Notes under the pieces: model-generated
Seen by the model: only the letters and a program-made list of their open reading frames with translations
Told to the model about the DNA's origin: nothing
Database searches by the model: none
Made by a program: the position numbers and the translations under genes
Shown here: positions 24,634 to 33,355 of the stretch, piece by piece
Layout of the letters: each line of letters starts with the position of its first letter
Numbering within the stretch: the first letter of the stretch is position 1
Origin: JAVBNN01 sp031551525
GTDB lineage: Bacteria > Bacillota > Negativicutes > Acidaminococcales > JAISLQ01
Length of the DNA stretch: 64,000 nucleotides
Direction: 5' to 3'
Assembly (NCBI GenBank): GCA_031551525.1
Contig: JAVBNN010000030.1
Location: 1-64,000, forward strand

Positions 24634-26643
24634 ATGGGGTTGTTCAATGCATACAGACAAAATAAACGTGCGGGCTTCGTGCTGTTTATTCTCTTTTTGT
24701 TGTTTTGGGGTTGTATAGCCAGGTTGTTTTGGCTGCAGATAGTAGAAGGACAGGAGATGTCTTTGCGGGCGGCGGAAAATAAAAATATCATGCGTGAACT
24801 TCAATCTCCTCGCGGCAGCATCTTTGACCGGGACGGGCGGGAGCTCGCGGTCAGCCTTATCTCGCTTTCCTTGTATGTCGACCCGGCAGGAATGGATGAC
24901 AGTAGAATATTAAAACACGGCGCTGTGCAGCGTGACCCACGAAAACTGGCCGCCAGCCTGCTGGCCGAACCGCTCCGCAAAAGTGAACAAGAATTGTACG
25001 GCGCATTTACCAGTGACAGCCGTTTTGTCTGGCTGGAGCGTACTATGGATAAAGACCGCACCGACAGAATAGAAAAAATCATAGCAGATAACAAGCTGAA
25101 CGGTTTTGGCTTTATCAAAGAAAGCAAACGCTATTATCCAATGGGTAAATTAGCAGCGCAGATATTGGGCTTTGTTGGCACTGATGACCGGGGCCTCAGT
25201 GGCTTGGAGTTATATTTTGACTCAATGCTCAAAAGCGCGGTGGAACCTCAGCTAATAGAAACAGATATGGCTGGCCGCCCCATCTTTTCTTCGGTTTTGG
25301 AAAACAACAAGGCCAAGAAGATGGCGGCGGTCTATCTGACCATAGACAACCGCATACAATTTGTTGCGGAAAAAGCACTAGACCGGGCCATGTCAGACAC
25401 CGGCGCCAAAAGTGCGGCAGCCATAGTGTTGGACGTGAAGAGCGGCGAAGTCTTGGCGATGGTCTCTCGCCCTACTTTTGATCCTAACTATTTTTATAAT
25501 TACCAGCCTGCGGACTGGAGCAATCGGGCAGTTTCTACTATTTATGAACCGGGCTCGACCTTCAAGCCGGTAGTCGCAGCAGCAGCGGTAAATGAGGGCG
25601 TTATCCAGCCCTATTCGTTGCTTAATGATTTCGGGCGGATAAAAGTAGACGACCGTGAAATAAAAAACTCGGAAGGTAAAGCGTACGGTAGCGTATCTTT
25701 CCTCACGGTAATTACCAAGTCGCTCAATACCGGTATGGTAGAGGTTGGTTTGGCGATGGGGCCCGAGCGGATAAACCAATATTTAAAGGCGTTTGGTTTT
25801 GGCAGCTATACCGGCATCGAGCTGCCCGGTGAAGAAGAAGGAATTTTGTTTAAAACAAAAGAAATGCGCCAGATAGACTTGGCCAGTACATCTATCGGCC
25901 AGGGCATAGCGGTCACACCCCTTCAATTGGTGCGGGCGATCGGCGCTATTGCCAATGGCGGCAACCTCTTGCATCCGTATATTGTGGAAAAGGTTATGCA
26001 CTCTGACGGTACTGTTGTGAATACTGGCGGCAAGGACAAGCCGCAGCGGGTGATAAGCGAGGATACCAGCAAAAAAATTCTCGACATGATGGAAAACGTA
26101 GTAAAAGAAGGCGGCGGGGCACCGGCCGCCATACCCGGATACCGGGTAGCCGGCAAAACCGGTACGGCGGAAAAGCTAAAAGAAGGCGGCGGATACGCCA
26201 CTGGTGAATATATAGCATCTTTTATCGGCGTGGCGCCGGTGGAAGCTCCCCGTTTTGTGGTACTGGTACTGGTCGACACTCCTGAACATGTCTATTATGG
26301 CAGCCAGGTAGCCGCTCCGGTATTTAAGGAAATCATGCAGCAGGCGCTGGTTATAAAGGGGATAGAACCAAGCAGCGCTTTGGCGCTGCCGGTAGTGGGG
26401 CCCGGTTCGGGACAAACGGCGCCGGTAAAAAACGAAAAGGACAAAACGGCCTCTGCCCGGCTATCATCAGGCCAGACCGCTGTGCCGGATCTTAAAGGCT
26501 ATACCATGCGCGTTTGCGCCAAGCTGCTACAACAAAACAGCCTTTCTCTTACGCCCGAGGGCAGCGGCAGGGCCGTGCGCCAGCAGCCGTCTGCCGGCTC
26601 TCCGGTAAAGGTAGGCAGCGAGGTGATGGTGTGGTTTGAATAA
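24634..26643 (+). CDS. Class B penicillin-binding protein (FtsI/SpoVD type) with C-terminal PASTA domain
   Basis: 669 residues: a short cytoplasmic N-terminus, one membrane anchor (about 13-32), a pedestal beginning RGSIFDRDGRELAVS, and the transpeptidase with SxxK in PGSTFKP (about 306), SxN in KSLNTG, and KTG in VAGKTGTAEK (about 506). The last roughly 60 residues (AVPDLKGYTMRVCAKLL onwards) form one PASTA domain, as in SpoVD-like PBPs. It cross-links septal peptidoglycan with the SEDS protein encoded three bases upstream. The assignment between pbpB/ftsI and spoVD is open. Confidence 0.93.
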   Translation: MGLFNAYRQNKRAGFVLFILFLLFWGCIARLFWLQIVEGQEMSLRAAENKNIMRELQSPRGSIFDRDGRELAVSLISLSLYVDPAGMDDSRILKHGAVQRDPRKLAASLLAEPLRKSEQELYGAFTSDSRFVWLERTMDKDRTDRIEKIIADNKLNGFGFIKESKRYYPMGKLAAQILGFVGTDDRGLSGLELYFDSMLKSAVEPQLIETDMAGRPIFSSVLENNKAKKMAAVYLTIDNRIQFVAEKALDRAMSDTGAKSAAAIVLDVKSGEVLAMVSRPTFDPNYFYNYQPADWSNRAVSTIYEPGSTFKPVVAAAAVNEGVIQPYSLLNDFGRIKVDDREIKNSEGKAYGSVSFLTVITKSLNTGMVEVGLAMGPERINQYLKAFGFGSYTGIELPGEEEGILFKTKEMRQIDLASTSIGQGIAVTPLQLVRAIGAIANGGNLLHPYIVEKVMHSDGTVVNTGGKDKPQRVISEDTSKKILDMMENVVKEGGGAPAAIPGYRVAGKTGTAEKLKEGGGYATGEYIASFIGVAPVEAPRFVVLVLVDTPEHVYYGSQVAAPVFKEIMQQALVIKGIEPSSALALPVVGPGSGQTAPVKNEKDKTASARLSSGQTAVPDLKGYTMRVCAKLLQQNSLSLTPEGSGRAVRQQPSAGSPVKVGSEVMVWFE

Positions 26644-26770
26644 AAAAGAGAACGCATCACTGAGTAAAAGAGGCTTAATTGTGCAGATAAGCAGGAGAAA
26701 AACAAGTCAGCAAGAATATTAATGTACATGTAGAAATATTTGTCGCTGGAACATTTCAGGAGGGATACAA

Positions 26771-27598
26771 GTGCAACAGCTCATACTGGCTGCCAAACCG
26801 GTAGTAGAAAGACTGCGCGGCCAATTGGAAGAGAAAGTGCAAGGCTATAGACAGCCTGTAGTATTGGCGATAGTGCTGGTTGGCGAAGACGTAGCTTCAC
26901 ATGTGTATAAAAACCAACTGGTGAAATTGGCGGAAAAATTGGGAGCAATGACCGACGTGCGCTGTTTGCCGCAGGAAGCGGAAACCGGGGCCGTATTGTC
27001 TCTTATAAGAGAACTTAATGAAAACGGGAACATCACCGGCATATTGACCATGATGCCGTTGCCCCGGCAGGTAGACGGCATAGAAGTCGGTAAAGCCATA
27101 CAACCGGACAAAGATGTTGACTGCCAAAACCCCTTAAATGCGGGACTCCTTTATATGGGACGCAATCCTTGGGCGCCCTGCACGCCAAGGGCGGTTATGG
27201 AGACGCTCCGCCATTATGGCATCCCTGTGGCCGGCAGGCACGCGGCGGTCATCGGTCGCAGCAATGTTGTCGGCAAACCATTGGCCAACCTCCTTTTGGC
27301 GGAAAATGCCACAGTTACTGTCTGCCACAGCAAGACTAGCGATCTTGCCAAAATAACCCGCCAGGCGGATATAGTAGTGGCTGGTGTAGGTGTGCCGGGT
27401 TTTGTGCAGGCTGATATGCTGAAAGAAGGCGCGGTGCTTATCGATGTGGGTATAAACCAGATGGATGCGGGTATCGTAGGAGACGCCTCGCCGGAGGCTT
27501 GCCAAAAGGCAGGAGCTTACACCCCGGTGCCGGGCGGTATAGGTTCGATCAGTTCTATGATGGTGATGGAGACCCTGCTACGCAATATTAAATCGTAA
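26771..27598 (+). CDS. folD: FolD-like methylene-THF dehydrogenase with altered catalytic residues
   Basis: The 275 residues align end to end with FolD, which interconverts 5,10-methylene- and 10-formyl-THF. The NADP site GRSNVVGKP, ADIVVAGVG, IDVGIN and PVPGGIG are intact. The active site is not: in the Y-x3-K motif the tyrosine is kept (SHVYKNQL) but the lysine position is leucine; the usual QLPLP reads MMPLP; and DVDGFH reads DVDCQN. The lysine and glutamine are known to be needed for normal cyclohydrolase chemistry, so activity is probably changed. GTG 26771 follows AGGAGGG. Monocistronic-looking; it may be a second, specialised FolD. Confidence 0.85.
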   Translation: MQQLILAAKPVVERLRGQLEEKVQGYRQPVVLAIVLVGEDVASHVYKNQLVKLAEKLGAMTDVRCLPQEAETGAVLSLIRELNENGNITGILTMMPLPRQVDGIEVGKAIQPDKDVDCQNPLNAGLLYMGRNPWAPCTPRAVMETLRHYGIPVAGRHAAVIGRSNVVGKPLANLLLAENATVTVCHSKTSDLAKITRQADIVVAGVGVPGFVQADMLKEGAVLIDVGINQMDAGIVGDASPEACQKAGAYTPVPGGIGSISSMMVMETLLRNIKS

Positions 27599-27635
27599 CA
27601 GGACAGGTCTAATAACAGGATAGCGGGGTATTGTT

Positions 27636-28427
27636 ATGGAATGGCATGAGGACAAAAACTGGGACGCGTTTAAAGAAAAATGGTTTAAAAAGACGGGAAT
27701 AGATCTTAACCTTTACAAACCGGCGCAAATGCACCGGCGTATCAACAACTTTATCGACCGGAACAACGGTAAAAATTACGACAATTTTTTGTCCATGCTG
27801 GATGCCGATAAAAAACTTTACCATGAATTTATCGAGCATTTGACCATCAATGTTACGGAATTTTTCCGGACGCCGGAAAAATTCAACGAACTGGAAAACG
27901 TAGTCATACCGGAACTACTGGCTAAATCGCCCAAGCTTAATATATGGAGCGCAGGCTGTTCCATCGGCGCCGAGCCTTATTCTTTGGCGATGATGCTGAG
28001 TGAAACCGCGCCGGGAAAAAATCATCGCATATTGGCGACTGATCTCGACCTGGAAATACTGAAAAAAGCCAAGGGCGGCGGCCCCTATCTGCTGAATGAA
28101 ATCAAAAACATTCCGTCCGCGCGGATGCAAAAGTATTTTCGCAAAGACAACGATAGCTATCGCGTAGTCGACGAAATAAGAAACAAAGTGGAATTCAAAC
28201 AGCATAACCTCCTGAAAGACCGCTTTGAAACAGGCTTTGACCTGATACTGTGCCGCAATGTGGTCATATATTTCACCGAAGAAGCGAAGGACAAGCTGTA
28301 CAGAAATTTCTACGCTTCGCTCAAGCCCGGCGGTATTCTTTTTGTCGGCGGTACCGAGGCGATAATGAATTTTCGTGATATGGGTTACCAGCAAATACGA
28401 CCGTTTTTTTACCAGAGAAATGCCTGA
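27636..28427 (+). CDS. cheR: CheR-type protein glutamate methyltransferase
   Basis: Methylates glutamates in chemoreceptors using SAM, for sensory adaptation. 263 residues with an N-terminal helical CheR domain (about 5-60), then the methyltransferase domain with NVTEFFR, IWSAGCSIGAEPYSLAM, ILATDLD and DLILCRNVVIYF, all diagnostic. No cheB, cheA or cheW is adjacent, but a methyl-accepting chemotaxis protein gene lies about 1.1 kb downstream. Confidence 0.95.
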   Translation: MEWHEDKNWDAFKEKWFKKTGIDLNLYKPAQMHRRINNFIDRNNGKNYDNFLSMLDADKKLYHEFIEHLTINVTEFFRTPEKFNELENVVIPELLAKSPKLNIWSAGCSIGAEPYSLAMMLSETAPGKNHRILATDLDLEILKKAKGGGPYLLNEIKNIPSARMQKYFRKDNDSYRVVDEIRNKVEFKQHNLLKDRFETGFDLILCRNVVIYFTEEAKDKLYRNFYASLKPGGILFVGGTEAIMNFRDMGYQQIRPFFYQRNA

Positions 28428-28480
28428 AAAACGAAGCGTGCGGTTTGTACTTTCCCGGCACCGCCGGATAGTATGCGCTA

Positions 28481-28509
28481 TTGCTTAAAAAGCGACCGGG
28501 CAGTATAAT
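28481..28509 (+). promoter_or_regulatory. Sigma-70 type promoter ahead of CDF transporter
   Basis: TTGCTT (28481-28486), 17-base spacer and a perfect TATAAT (28504-28509). The predicted start near 28516 is directly at the base of a terminator-like hairpin. Confidence 0.7.
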
Positions 28510-28516
28510 AAAAGTG

Positions 28517-28549
28517 CGGGAAATTAATCAAAATTAATTTCCCGTTTTT
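28517..28549 (+). terminator. Terminator-like hairpin at the start of the CDF transcript
   Basis: CGGGAAATTAAT (28517-28528) and ATTAATTTCCCG (28533-28544) form a perfect 12-bp stem with a 4-base loop, followed by TTTTT. It could end the cheR transcript, act as an attenuator, or cap the 5' end of the CDF mRNA. Confidence 0.75.
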
Positions 28550-28572
28550 AGTTTAAAAGGGAGGCGGCAGCT

Positions 28573-29439
28573 TTGGCGGAAGTAAAAAATGTGCTTAAAT
28601 GGATTTTGGTTGCCAATATCCTGGTCGCCGCGCTCAAAATACTGTTTGGCAATATTATAGCTAGTACCAGCATGGTCGCAGATGGTTTTCACTCCATGAC
28701 TGACGGCATGTCCAATGTGGCCGGTCTAGTAGGGATTTGGCTGGCTGGCCGTCCCAGGGATAAAAACCACCCATACGGACATAAAAGATATGAAAACATG
28801 ACCAGCCTATGTATCGGCGGAGTATTGCTGTTTTTTGCCATCCGGGTGGCAGCGGAAGCCGCGGAAAAAATACAGCACCCGGGCAGTCCGCAAATAACAC
28901 TGGAAAGCCTTATGGTGCTCTTGTTTACCTTGGTAGTGAACATTTTCATCGCCTCTTATGAGTATAAAAAAGGACAACAACTATCTAGCGATATACTGAT
29001 AGCGGATTCCCTGCATACCCGCAGCGATATTTTTGTTACCTGCGGCGTTTTGGGCGCTTTAGTGGCCATCCATTACGGAGCGCCGCCTCTGGTCGACCCA
29101 CTGGTATCGCTTGTGGTAGTATTGTTTATACTACACGCAGCATGGAGTATCCTTAAAAAAACCGGCGAAGTTTTGGTAGACCATGCGGCAGTGGATGATG
29201 ATCTGGTCAAAGAGACAGCACGGTGTTTTCCCGCGGTGCTGGATGTCCATAAGGTGAGGAGCCGCAGCTCAGGCGGGAATATTTATGTGGATATGCATAT
29301 AATAATTGCTCCGGAAATGAGCGTGGAAGACGCGCATAAACTGGCACACGATATTGAAGAACGACTGAAAAGCGACATATCGGCTGACCTTGAAGTACTG
29401 ATACATCCCGAACCAGCCCGCGACGAGAAAATACTATGA
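28573..29439 (+). CDS. Cation diffusion facilitator (CDF) metal efflux transporter
   Basis: A 288-residue membrane protein with about six helices in the first 200 residues and a C-terminal cytoplasmic dimerisation domain (about 205-280). Metal-site motifs are visible: DGFHSMTDGMSN in helix two and ADSLHTRSD in helix five, giving the expected H/D pairs. It should export a divalent cation such as zinc, manganese or iron by proton antiport; the metal is not clear. The start is TTG 28573, about eight bases after GGGAGG. Confidence 0.92.
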   Translation: MAEVKNVLKWILVANILVAALKILFGNIIASTSMVADGFHSMTDGMSNVAGLVGIWLAGRPRDKNHPYGHKRYENMTSLCIGGVLLFFAIRVAAEAAEKIQHPGSPQITLESLMVLLFTLVVNIFIASYEYKKGQQLSSDILIADSLHTRSDIFVTCGVLGALVAIHYGAPPLVDPLVSLVVVLFILHAAWSILKKTGEVLVDHAAVDDDLVKETARCFPAVLDVHKVRSRSSGGNIYVDMHIIIAPEMSVEDAHKLAHDIEERLKSDISADLEVLIHPEPARDEKIL

Positions 29440-29571
29440 TGCGGTATGATTTTTGTGCAGAAAAAATAGCAAGACAAGTTATTTATATACACAAACAGTT
29501 ATTTTTTTGTATAATTAGTATAAAGTTAGAAAAGTATCAAGTGTAAAATGTAAATTGGGAGGTTTTGCGCT

Positions 29572-31569
29572 TTGGGTATAGTAAAAAAGATGATGATGTT
29601 TATTTTTTTACCGGCGATCATAGGTGTCGCTGTTCTCGGGTTTTCGTCCTACTGGCTGGCGAAGGACGCTATGATGGTCGCCGGACGGGAAAAAATCGAG
29701 TTTAATACAAAAGACAGTGTTTCTCGGATCGGCGGGCGGATCTCCGGCATGGAAAGCACGGTTATGGGTCTGCATGATTTTCTGGCGGCATCGCCTAATG
29801 TCGATAAAACGATACTCAAAGGCATGCTTGATGCTGTTGCGGTAAGGACAAAAATGCTGTCCGCGTATGTTGGTTTTGCGGATAAAGTAACAGTCGTCAG
29901 CGGCACTACGCCGCTTCCGCCAGGGTATGACCCAACCAGCCGCGGCTGGTATAAAGCCGCGGCCCAGCTTAAAGACGGCGAACTGGCCTATTCGGATGCA
30001 TATGAAGATGCTTTTACCAAGGAAATAGTTATAACTGTTTCTACTCCGATTTTTTCCGGTGGTAAACTGGCCGGAGTCGCGGCGCTGGATGTCAGCCTGG
30101 CCGATCTTCGCGACCTCACGGCTTCTTTTAAGGCCAGTGAAAACGGTTATGCCGCTTTACTCGACACCAGCGGACATTTTGTTTACCATCCCAAATTCAA
30201 AGCTACGGAAAAAATGACCGAAGTAGACGGCGGTATTTTTAAAGAATTATATGGCAAAATGTCTGCTACCGATAAGTTGCTGGTTCAAACATCGAGCGCC
30301 ACCGGCCAGGAGCGTATGTATTTCTCCTGCCGGGTGCCCAATATAAAATGGACGCTTTTCCTGGCCGTGCCGGTGACAGATTTTCTCGGTCCCATAGCAT
30401 CTATCCGCGATTCCAGTATCGTGATCGTGGTTCTCTTGGGGCTGGTGTTGTCTGCGTTTATCATCATGTTTGCCCGTAGGACGAAAAAGACGGTTTCCAC
30501 TTTGGTAGAGCAGGCTAACGCGATCGCGGACGGTGATTTGCGGGCGGTCGGCAATGCTCCGGTGACGGCGCAAAGAGCATCTAATGATGAATTTGCTCAG
30601 ATGCATGCAGCGTTTACTGCTATGGGCGCCAGCCTGAGCAAACTAGTTGCCGAAACCAAGGAAACGGCCGGCAAGCTGGTGGAATCGAGCGGACAGGTCA
30701 ACGCCGGCACCGGGCAAATGACTGACGCGGCACAGCATGTAACGGAAATAACAGTCGACATAGCGGAAAAATCCCAAGTACAAAATGACGAAGTAGATAT
30801 AACGAAAAAAGAAATAGATACCATCAGCAAAGCTATTATGCTGGTGAAAAGCGACAGCGGAGCCGCAGTAGAGGTCGCCGACCAGAGCTCTCATACTGTG
30901 GAAGAGGGTAGAAAAGCCTTGCAGGCGCTGGTGGATAAAGTGCATAACATCGGCGAGGCGACCGGTGAAGTGGAAACGGTGATCATGCGTATTGCCGAAG
31001 GTTCGGAAAAAGTAAAACATATCATCGAAATGGTCATGCAGATAGCTGGGCAGACCAATCTTCTGGCACTCAATGCGGCGATCGAGGCGGCGCGTGCTGG
31101 AGAGCACGGGCGGGGCTTTGCCGTAGTGGCCGAAGAGGTACGCAAACTAGCCGAACAGTCGGAAAAAGCAGCGCAGGAAGTTTCGCAGCTGATCAATAAC
31201 AATAACGAAGATATTGCTGCGGCTGTGGCTTCTATCAGTAAGGCCAGGCCGGAAGCCGAAGCCGGGATGGCGGTGGCGACAGATGCGGACTCCCACTTTG
31301 AACAGATAAAACTGGCTATCGCCGATATTGTGAAAAAGATTCGCGAAGTAGACCAGGTAGCAAGCCAGTTGGATCGTAATAAAGAAGTAATAAAAACGGC
31401 GATAGATAAAGTAGCCGAATCCAGCAATACGATAGCCAAAGGAACCATGGGCGTGTCGGCGGCGGCAGAGGAACAGCTGGCTTCTGTGGAAGAAATCGCG
31501 GCTTCCAACCGTACGCTTAACGAAATGGCTGAAAGCATGCGCCATAGCGTGGAACGTTTTAAGATCTAA
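29572..31569 (+). CDS. Methyl-accepting chemotaxis protein with dCache sensor
   Basis: 665-residue transmembrane chemoreceptor. First membrane helix about 7-27; a periplasmic double-Cache domain (about 35-270) with DPTSRGWYKAA and GVAALDVSLADL; second helix about 280-302; HAMP about 305-365; cytoplasmic signalling domain with the conserved hairpin tip IAGQTNLLALNAAIEAARAG and EEVRKLAEQS. dCache domains of this sequence type often bind amino acids or carboxylates; the ligand here is unknown. TTG 29572 follows GGGAGG by nine bases. It ends at a bidirectional terminator. Confidence 0.95.
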   Translation: MGIVKKMMMFIFLPAIIGVAVLGFSSYWLAKDAMMVAGREKIEFNTKDSVSRIGGRISGMESTVMGLHDFLAASPNVDKTILKGMLDAVAVRTKMLSAYVGFADKVTVVSGTTPLPPGYDPTSRGWYKAAAQLKDGELAYSDAYEDAFTKEIVITVSTPIFSGGKLAGVAALDVSLADLRDLTASFKASENGYAALLDTSGHFVYHPKFKATEKMTEVDGGIFKELYGKMSATDKLLVQTSSATGQERMYFSCRVPNIKWTLFLAVPVTDFLGPIASIRDSSIVIVVLLGLVLSAFIIMFARRTKKTVSTLVEQANAIADGDLRAVGNAPVTAQRASNDEFAQMHAAFTAMGASLSKLVAETKETAGKLVESSGQVNAGTGQMTDAAQHVTEITVDIAEKSQVQNDEVDITKKEIDTISKAIMLVKSDSGAAVEVADQSSHTVEEGRKALQALVDKVHNIGEATGEVETVIMRIAEGSEKVKHIIEMVMQIAGQTNLLALNAAIEAARAGEHGRGFAVVAEEVRKLAEQSEKAAQEVSQLINNNNEDIAAAVASISKARPEAEAGMAVATDADSHFEQIKLAIADIVKKIREVDQVASQLDRNKEVIKTAIDKVAESSNTIAKGTMGVSAAAEEQLASVEEIAASNRTLNEMAESMRHSVERFKI

Positions 31570-31570
31570 T

Positions 31571-31603
31571 AAATACTCCCTGGCCGAAGGCCAGGGAGTA
31601 TTT
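31571..31603. terminator. Bidirectional terminator between convergent genes
   Basis: A 15-bp perfect stem (31571-31585 with 31589-31603), 3-base loop GAA, flanked by A- and T-rich ends. It begins two bases after the chemoreceptor stop and reaches the stop of the minus-strand gene. Confidence 0.93.
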
Positions 31604-32940
31604 TAGTTATTGAGTAGCACCCAGGTCAAAAGCTGGTTTATCTTGTTTATGAAAAAATTAGGCGTTGGCAGCAGTTTTGTCAGATACAACATTTCCAGAA
31701 GGCAGACGCCCAGATAGCTGATGATTATGATGCGGGCGTATATCCGCCGCTGACGTTGGATAAGTGATATCTTGTCTACCAACAGGTATTTTTGCATACC
31801 GATTTTTACCAGGAGAGAGCGTATCTTATCGAGTAAGGCTACAGGTATATTGGTCAGTTCCCTGGTTTGGAGGGCGATTATCCATTCGCGCAGGAGTGGC
31901 AGAAATACCTGGTCGCGCGCGACTTCTGCCTTAAGTATATCTATGTCACCCTGTCGGGAAGCCCAAACACGGCGCATAGGCATCAAAACGATGCGGAACA
32001 TGATGAGCGGGATGAATACTATAAAGGTATTGTATAGCAGGATAAAGGGTATAGAAAACAAATTGTCAAAATTTATCGGCTGCAGGTTTACATAAGCCAT
32101 GCCGAACGGCACGAGGAAACCAACCAAGAGAAAAGAAGTGGATACGGCAAAAGACCACTCCAGCCAACTGCTCAAAAGGGAACGTTTGCCATAGGCGCTT
32201 GCCCGTTGCAGTTCCAGGTCGGTATTTTTATAGACAGAGGCCGGCATGCGGTATATATATAGTCGCAAAAACGCGGTAGTGTAGCCGCTGATCTCTGCGC
32301 CGAATATTATGTGGTTTTGTATGTAGCGCCAGCCTTTGGCGCGTGAATTGTCACAGGATGGAAACATATGGGCCAGCCATTTCGACGAGGGCTCAAAGCT
32401 ATTATCTGTCTTTTTAAAATAGTTTTGTAGCCAGGGTCGGAAATCTATATAAATCATCTTATCTTGCAAATAAAAACGCGCTTTCTGTTTTTCACCGTAC
32501 TGGAAAAGGCTACTGAAAAAACCTATCAGTCGGATGATGTTTTCGCCGCACCACCGTTGTAGGGCTTTGGGCAAAAGCGAAATAATGTGTATATTTATAT
32601 CTGTCAATTCGAGGACAGCAGTGCTGGTCCAGTTGTCGTGCCACACGTCGACCAGGCGGGTCTTGCTGACAAAACTCAAAGGGCTGAGGAAAGACTCCAG
32701 CTCTATGCGGGCATACATAAGCTGTTCGTCAGGCAGTAACTGTATATCGATATTTTTCACGAACGCTTCGGCAGGCCGGAGCATATCGACAAACAGCTGG
32801 TTTATTTCCTGAGAGGTGAAATCCTGAAAACGGTATAGTGTTTGAGGAGCGGCTTTTTCCCCCTCGTCCAAATTTTTTTTGGGCAGTTTTTCGGCTTCGG
32901 AAGAACCGAACAAATCGTGCAGTTTGTCTAGTATGTTCAT
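31603..32940 (-). CDS. Hypothetical membrane protein
   Basis: I do not recognise this 445-residue protein. The N-terminal 230 residues are soluble-looking and rich in aromatic residues. Two strong hydrophobic segments (about 255-280 and 290-320, containing SIPFILLYNTFIVFIPLIMF) form a hairpin, and another pair is near 410-440. A charged helical region lies between them. There is no signal peptide. The gene is monocistronic, with the glycine riboswitch transcript diverging upstream and a shared terminator downstream. Codon use looks like that of its neighbours. Confidence 0.7.
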   Translation of the reverse strand: MNILDKLHDLFGSSEAEKLPKKNLDEGEKAAPQTLYRFQDFTSQEINQLFVDMLRPAEAFVKNIDIQLLPDEQLMYARIELESFLSPLSFVSKTRLVDVWHDNWTSTAVLELTDINIHIISLLPKALQRWCGENIIRLIGFFSSLFQYGEKQKARFYLQDKMIYIDFRPWLQNYFKKTDNSFEPSSKWLAHMFPSCDNSRAKGWRYIQNHIIFGAEISGYTTAFLRLYIYRMPASVYKNTDLELQRASAYGKRSLLSSWLEWSFAVSTSFLLVGFLVPFGMAYVNLQPINFDNLFSIPFILLYNTFIVFIPLIMFRIVLMPMRRVWASRQGDIDILKAEVARDQVFLPLLREWIIALQTRELTNIPVALLDKIRSLLVKIGMQKYLLVDKISLIQRQRRIYARIIIISYLGVCLLEMLYLTKLLPTPNFFINKINQLLTWVLLNN

Positions 32941-33097
32941 TTAACAGCTATCCTTTCGGCGTGTTAAAAAATTTATAAAATACATAATCTAATTTTAACA
33001 TAAAATCAGAGAAGTTTTTGCTATCGAAAAACTTTTAGAAGGAAAAAAAGCATTATAGGCGAATTAAAGACAATAAAAAGATTTTTAAAACAAAATA

Positions 33098-33273
33098 TGC
33101 GCGGGAATGAAGGTGGAGGGAGAGACCGCAGCGCGCGGCGCCGAAGGAGCAAGAACTTTGTCCAAACTCTCAGGTAAAAGAACCTCTATCAGACCAAACT
33201 CTGGAGAGTACGCTCAACAGCGTCGCCGAAGGGGAGCCACAGGCAAATCTCTCAGGTAACCAAGACAGAGACA
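33098..33273 (+). promoter_or_regulatory. Tandem glycine riboswitch
   Basis: Two consecutive glycine aptamers. Each has the conserved core GCCGAAGG (33140-33147 and 33225-33232) and CTCTCAGGTAA (33167-33177 and 33249-33259), with a short linker around 33180-33200. The arrangement, directly upstream of the glycine cleavage operon, is the classic glycine-activated switch. The end of aptamer two adjoins the terminator arm that starts at 33270, so glycine binding would favour read-through. The ends are estimated. Confidence 0.95.
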
Positions 33274-33306
33274 AAGAGAATAATATTATTTTGCTTTGTC
33301 TTTTTT
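33270..33306 (+). terminator. Expression-platform terminator of glycine riboswitch
   Basis: GACAAAG (33270-33276) pairs with CTTTGTC (33294-33300), with an inner A/T-rich self-complementary segment AATAATATTATT, followed by TTTTTT. It overlaps the 3' base of aptamer two, as expected for a competing structure. Confidence 0.8.
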
Positions 33307-33355
33307 GTTTTACGGATCGGTCAATGAGAAAAATAGTTATGAGGAGGGTATTTAC

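Noticed and set aside
33012..33034. Hairpin AAGTTTTT/AAAAACTT upstream of the glycine riboswitch as a terminator
   Set aside because: It is A/T-only with a short stem and is not at the end of any gene; it probably has no termination function.
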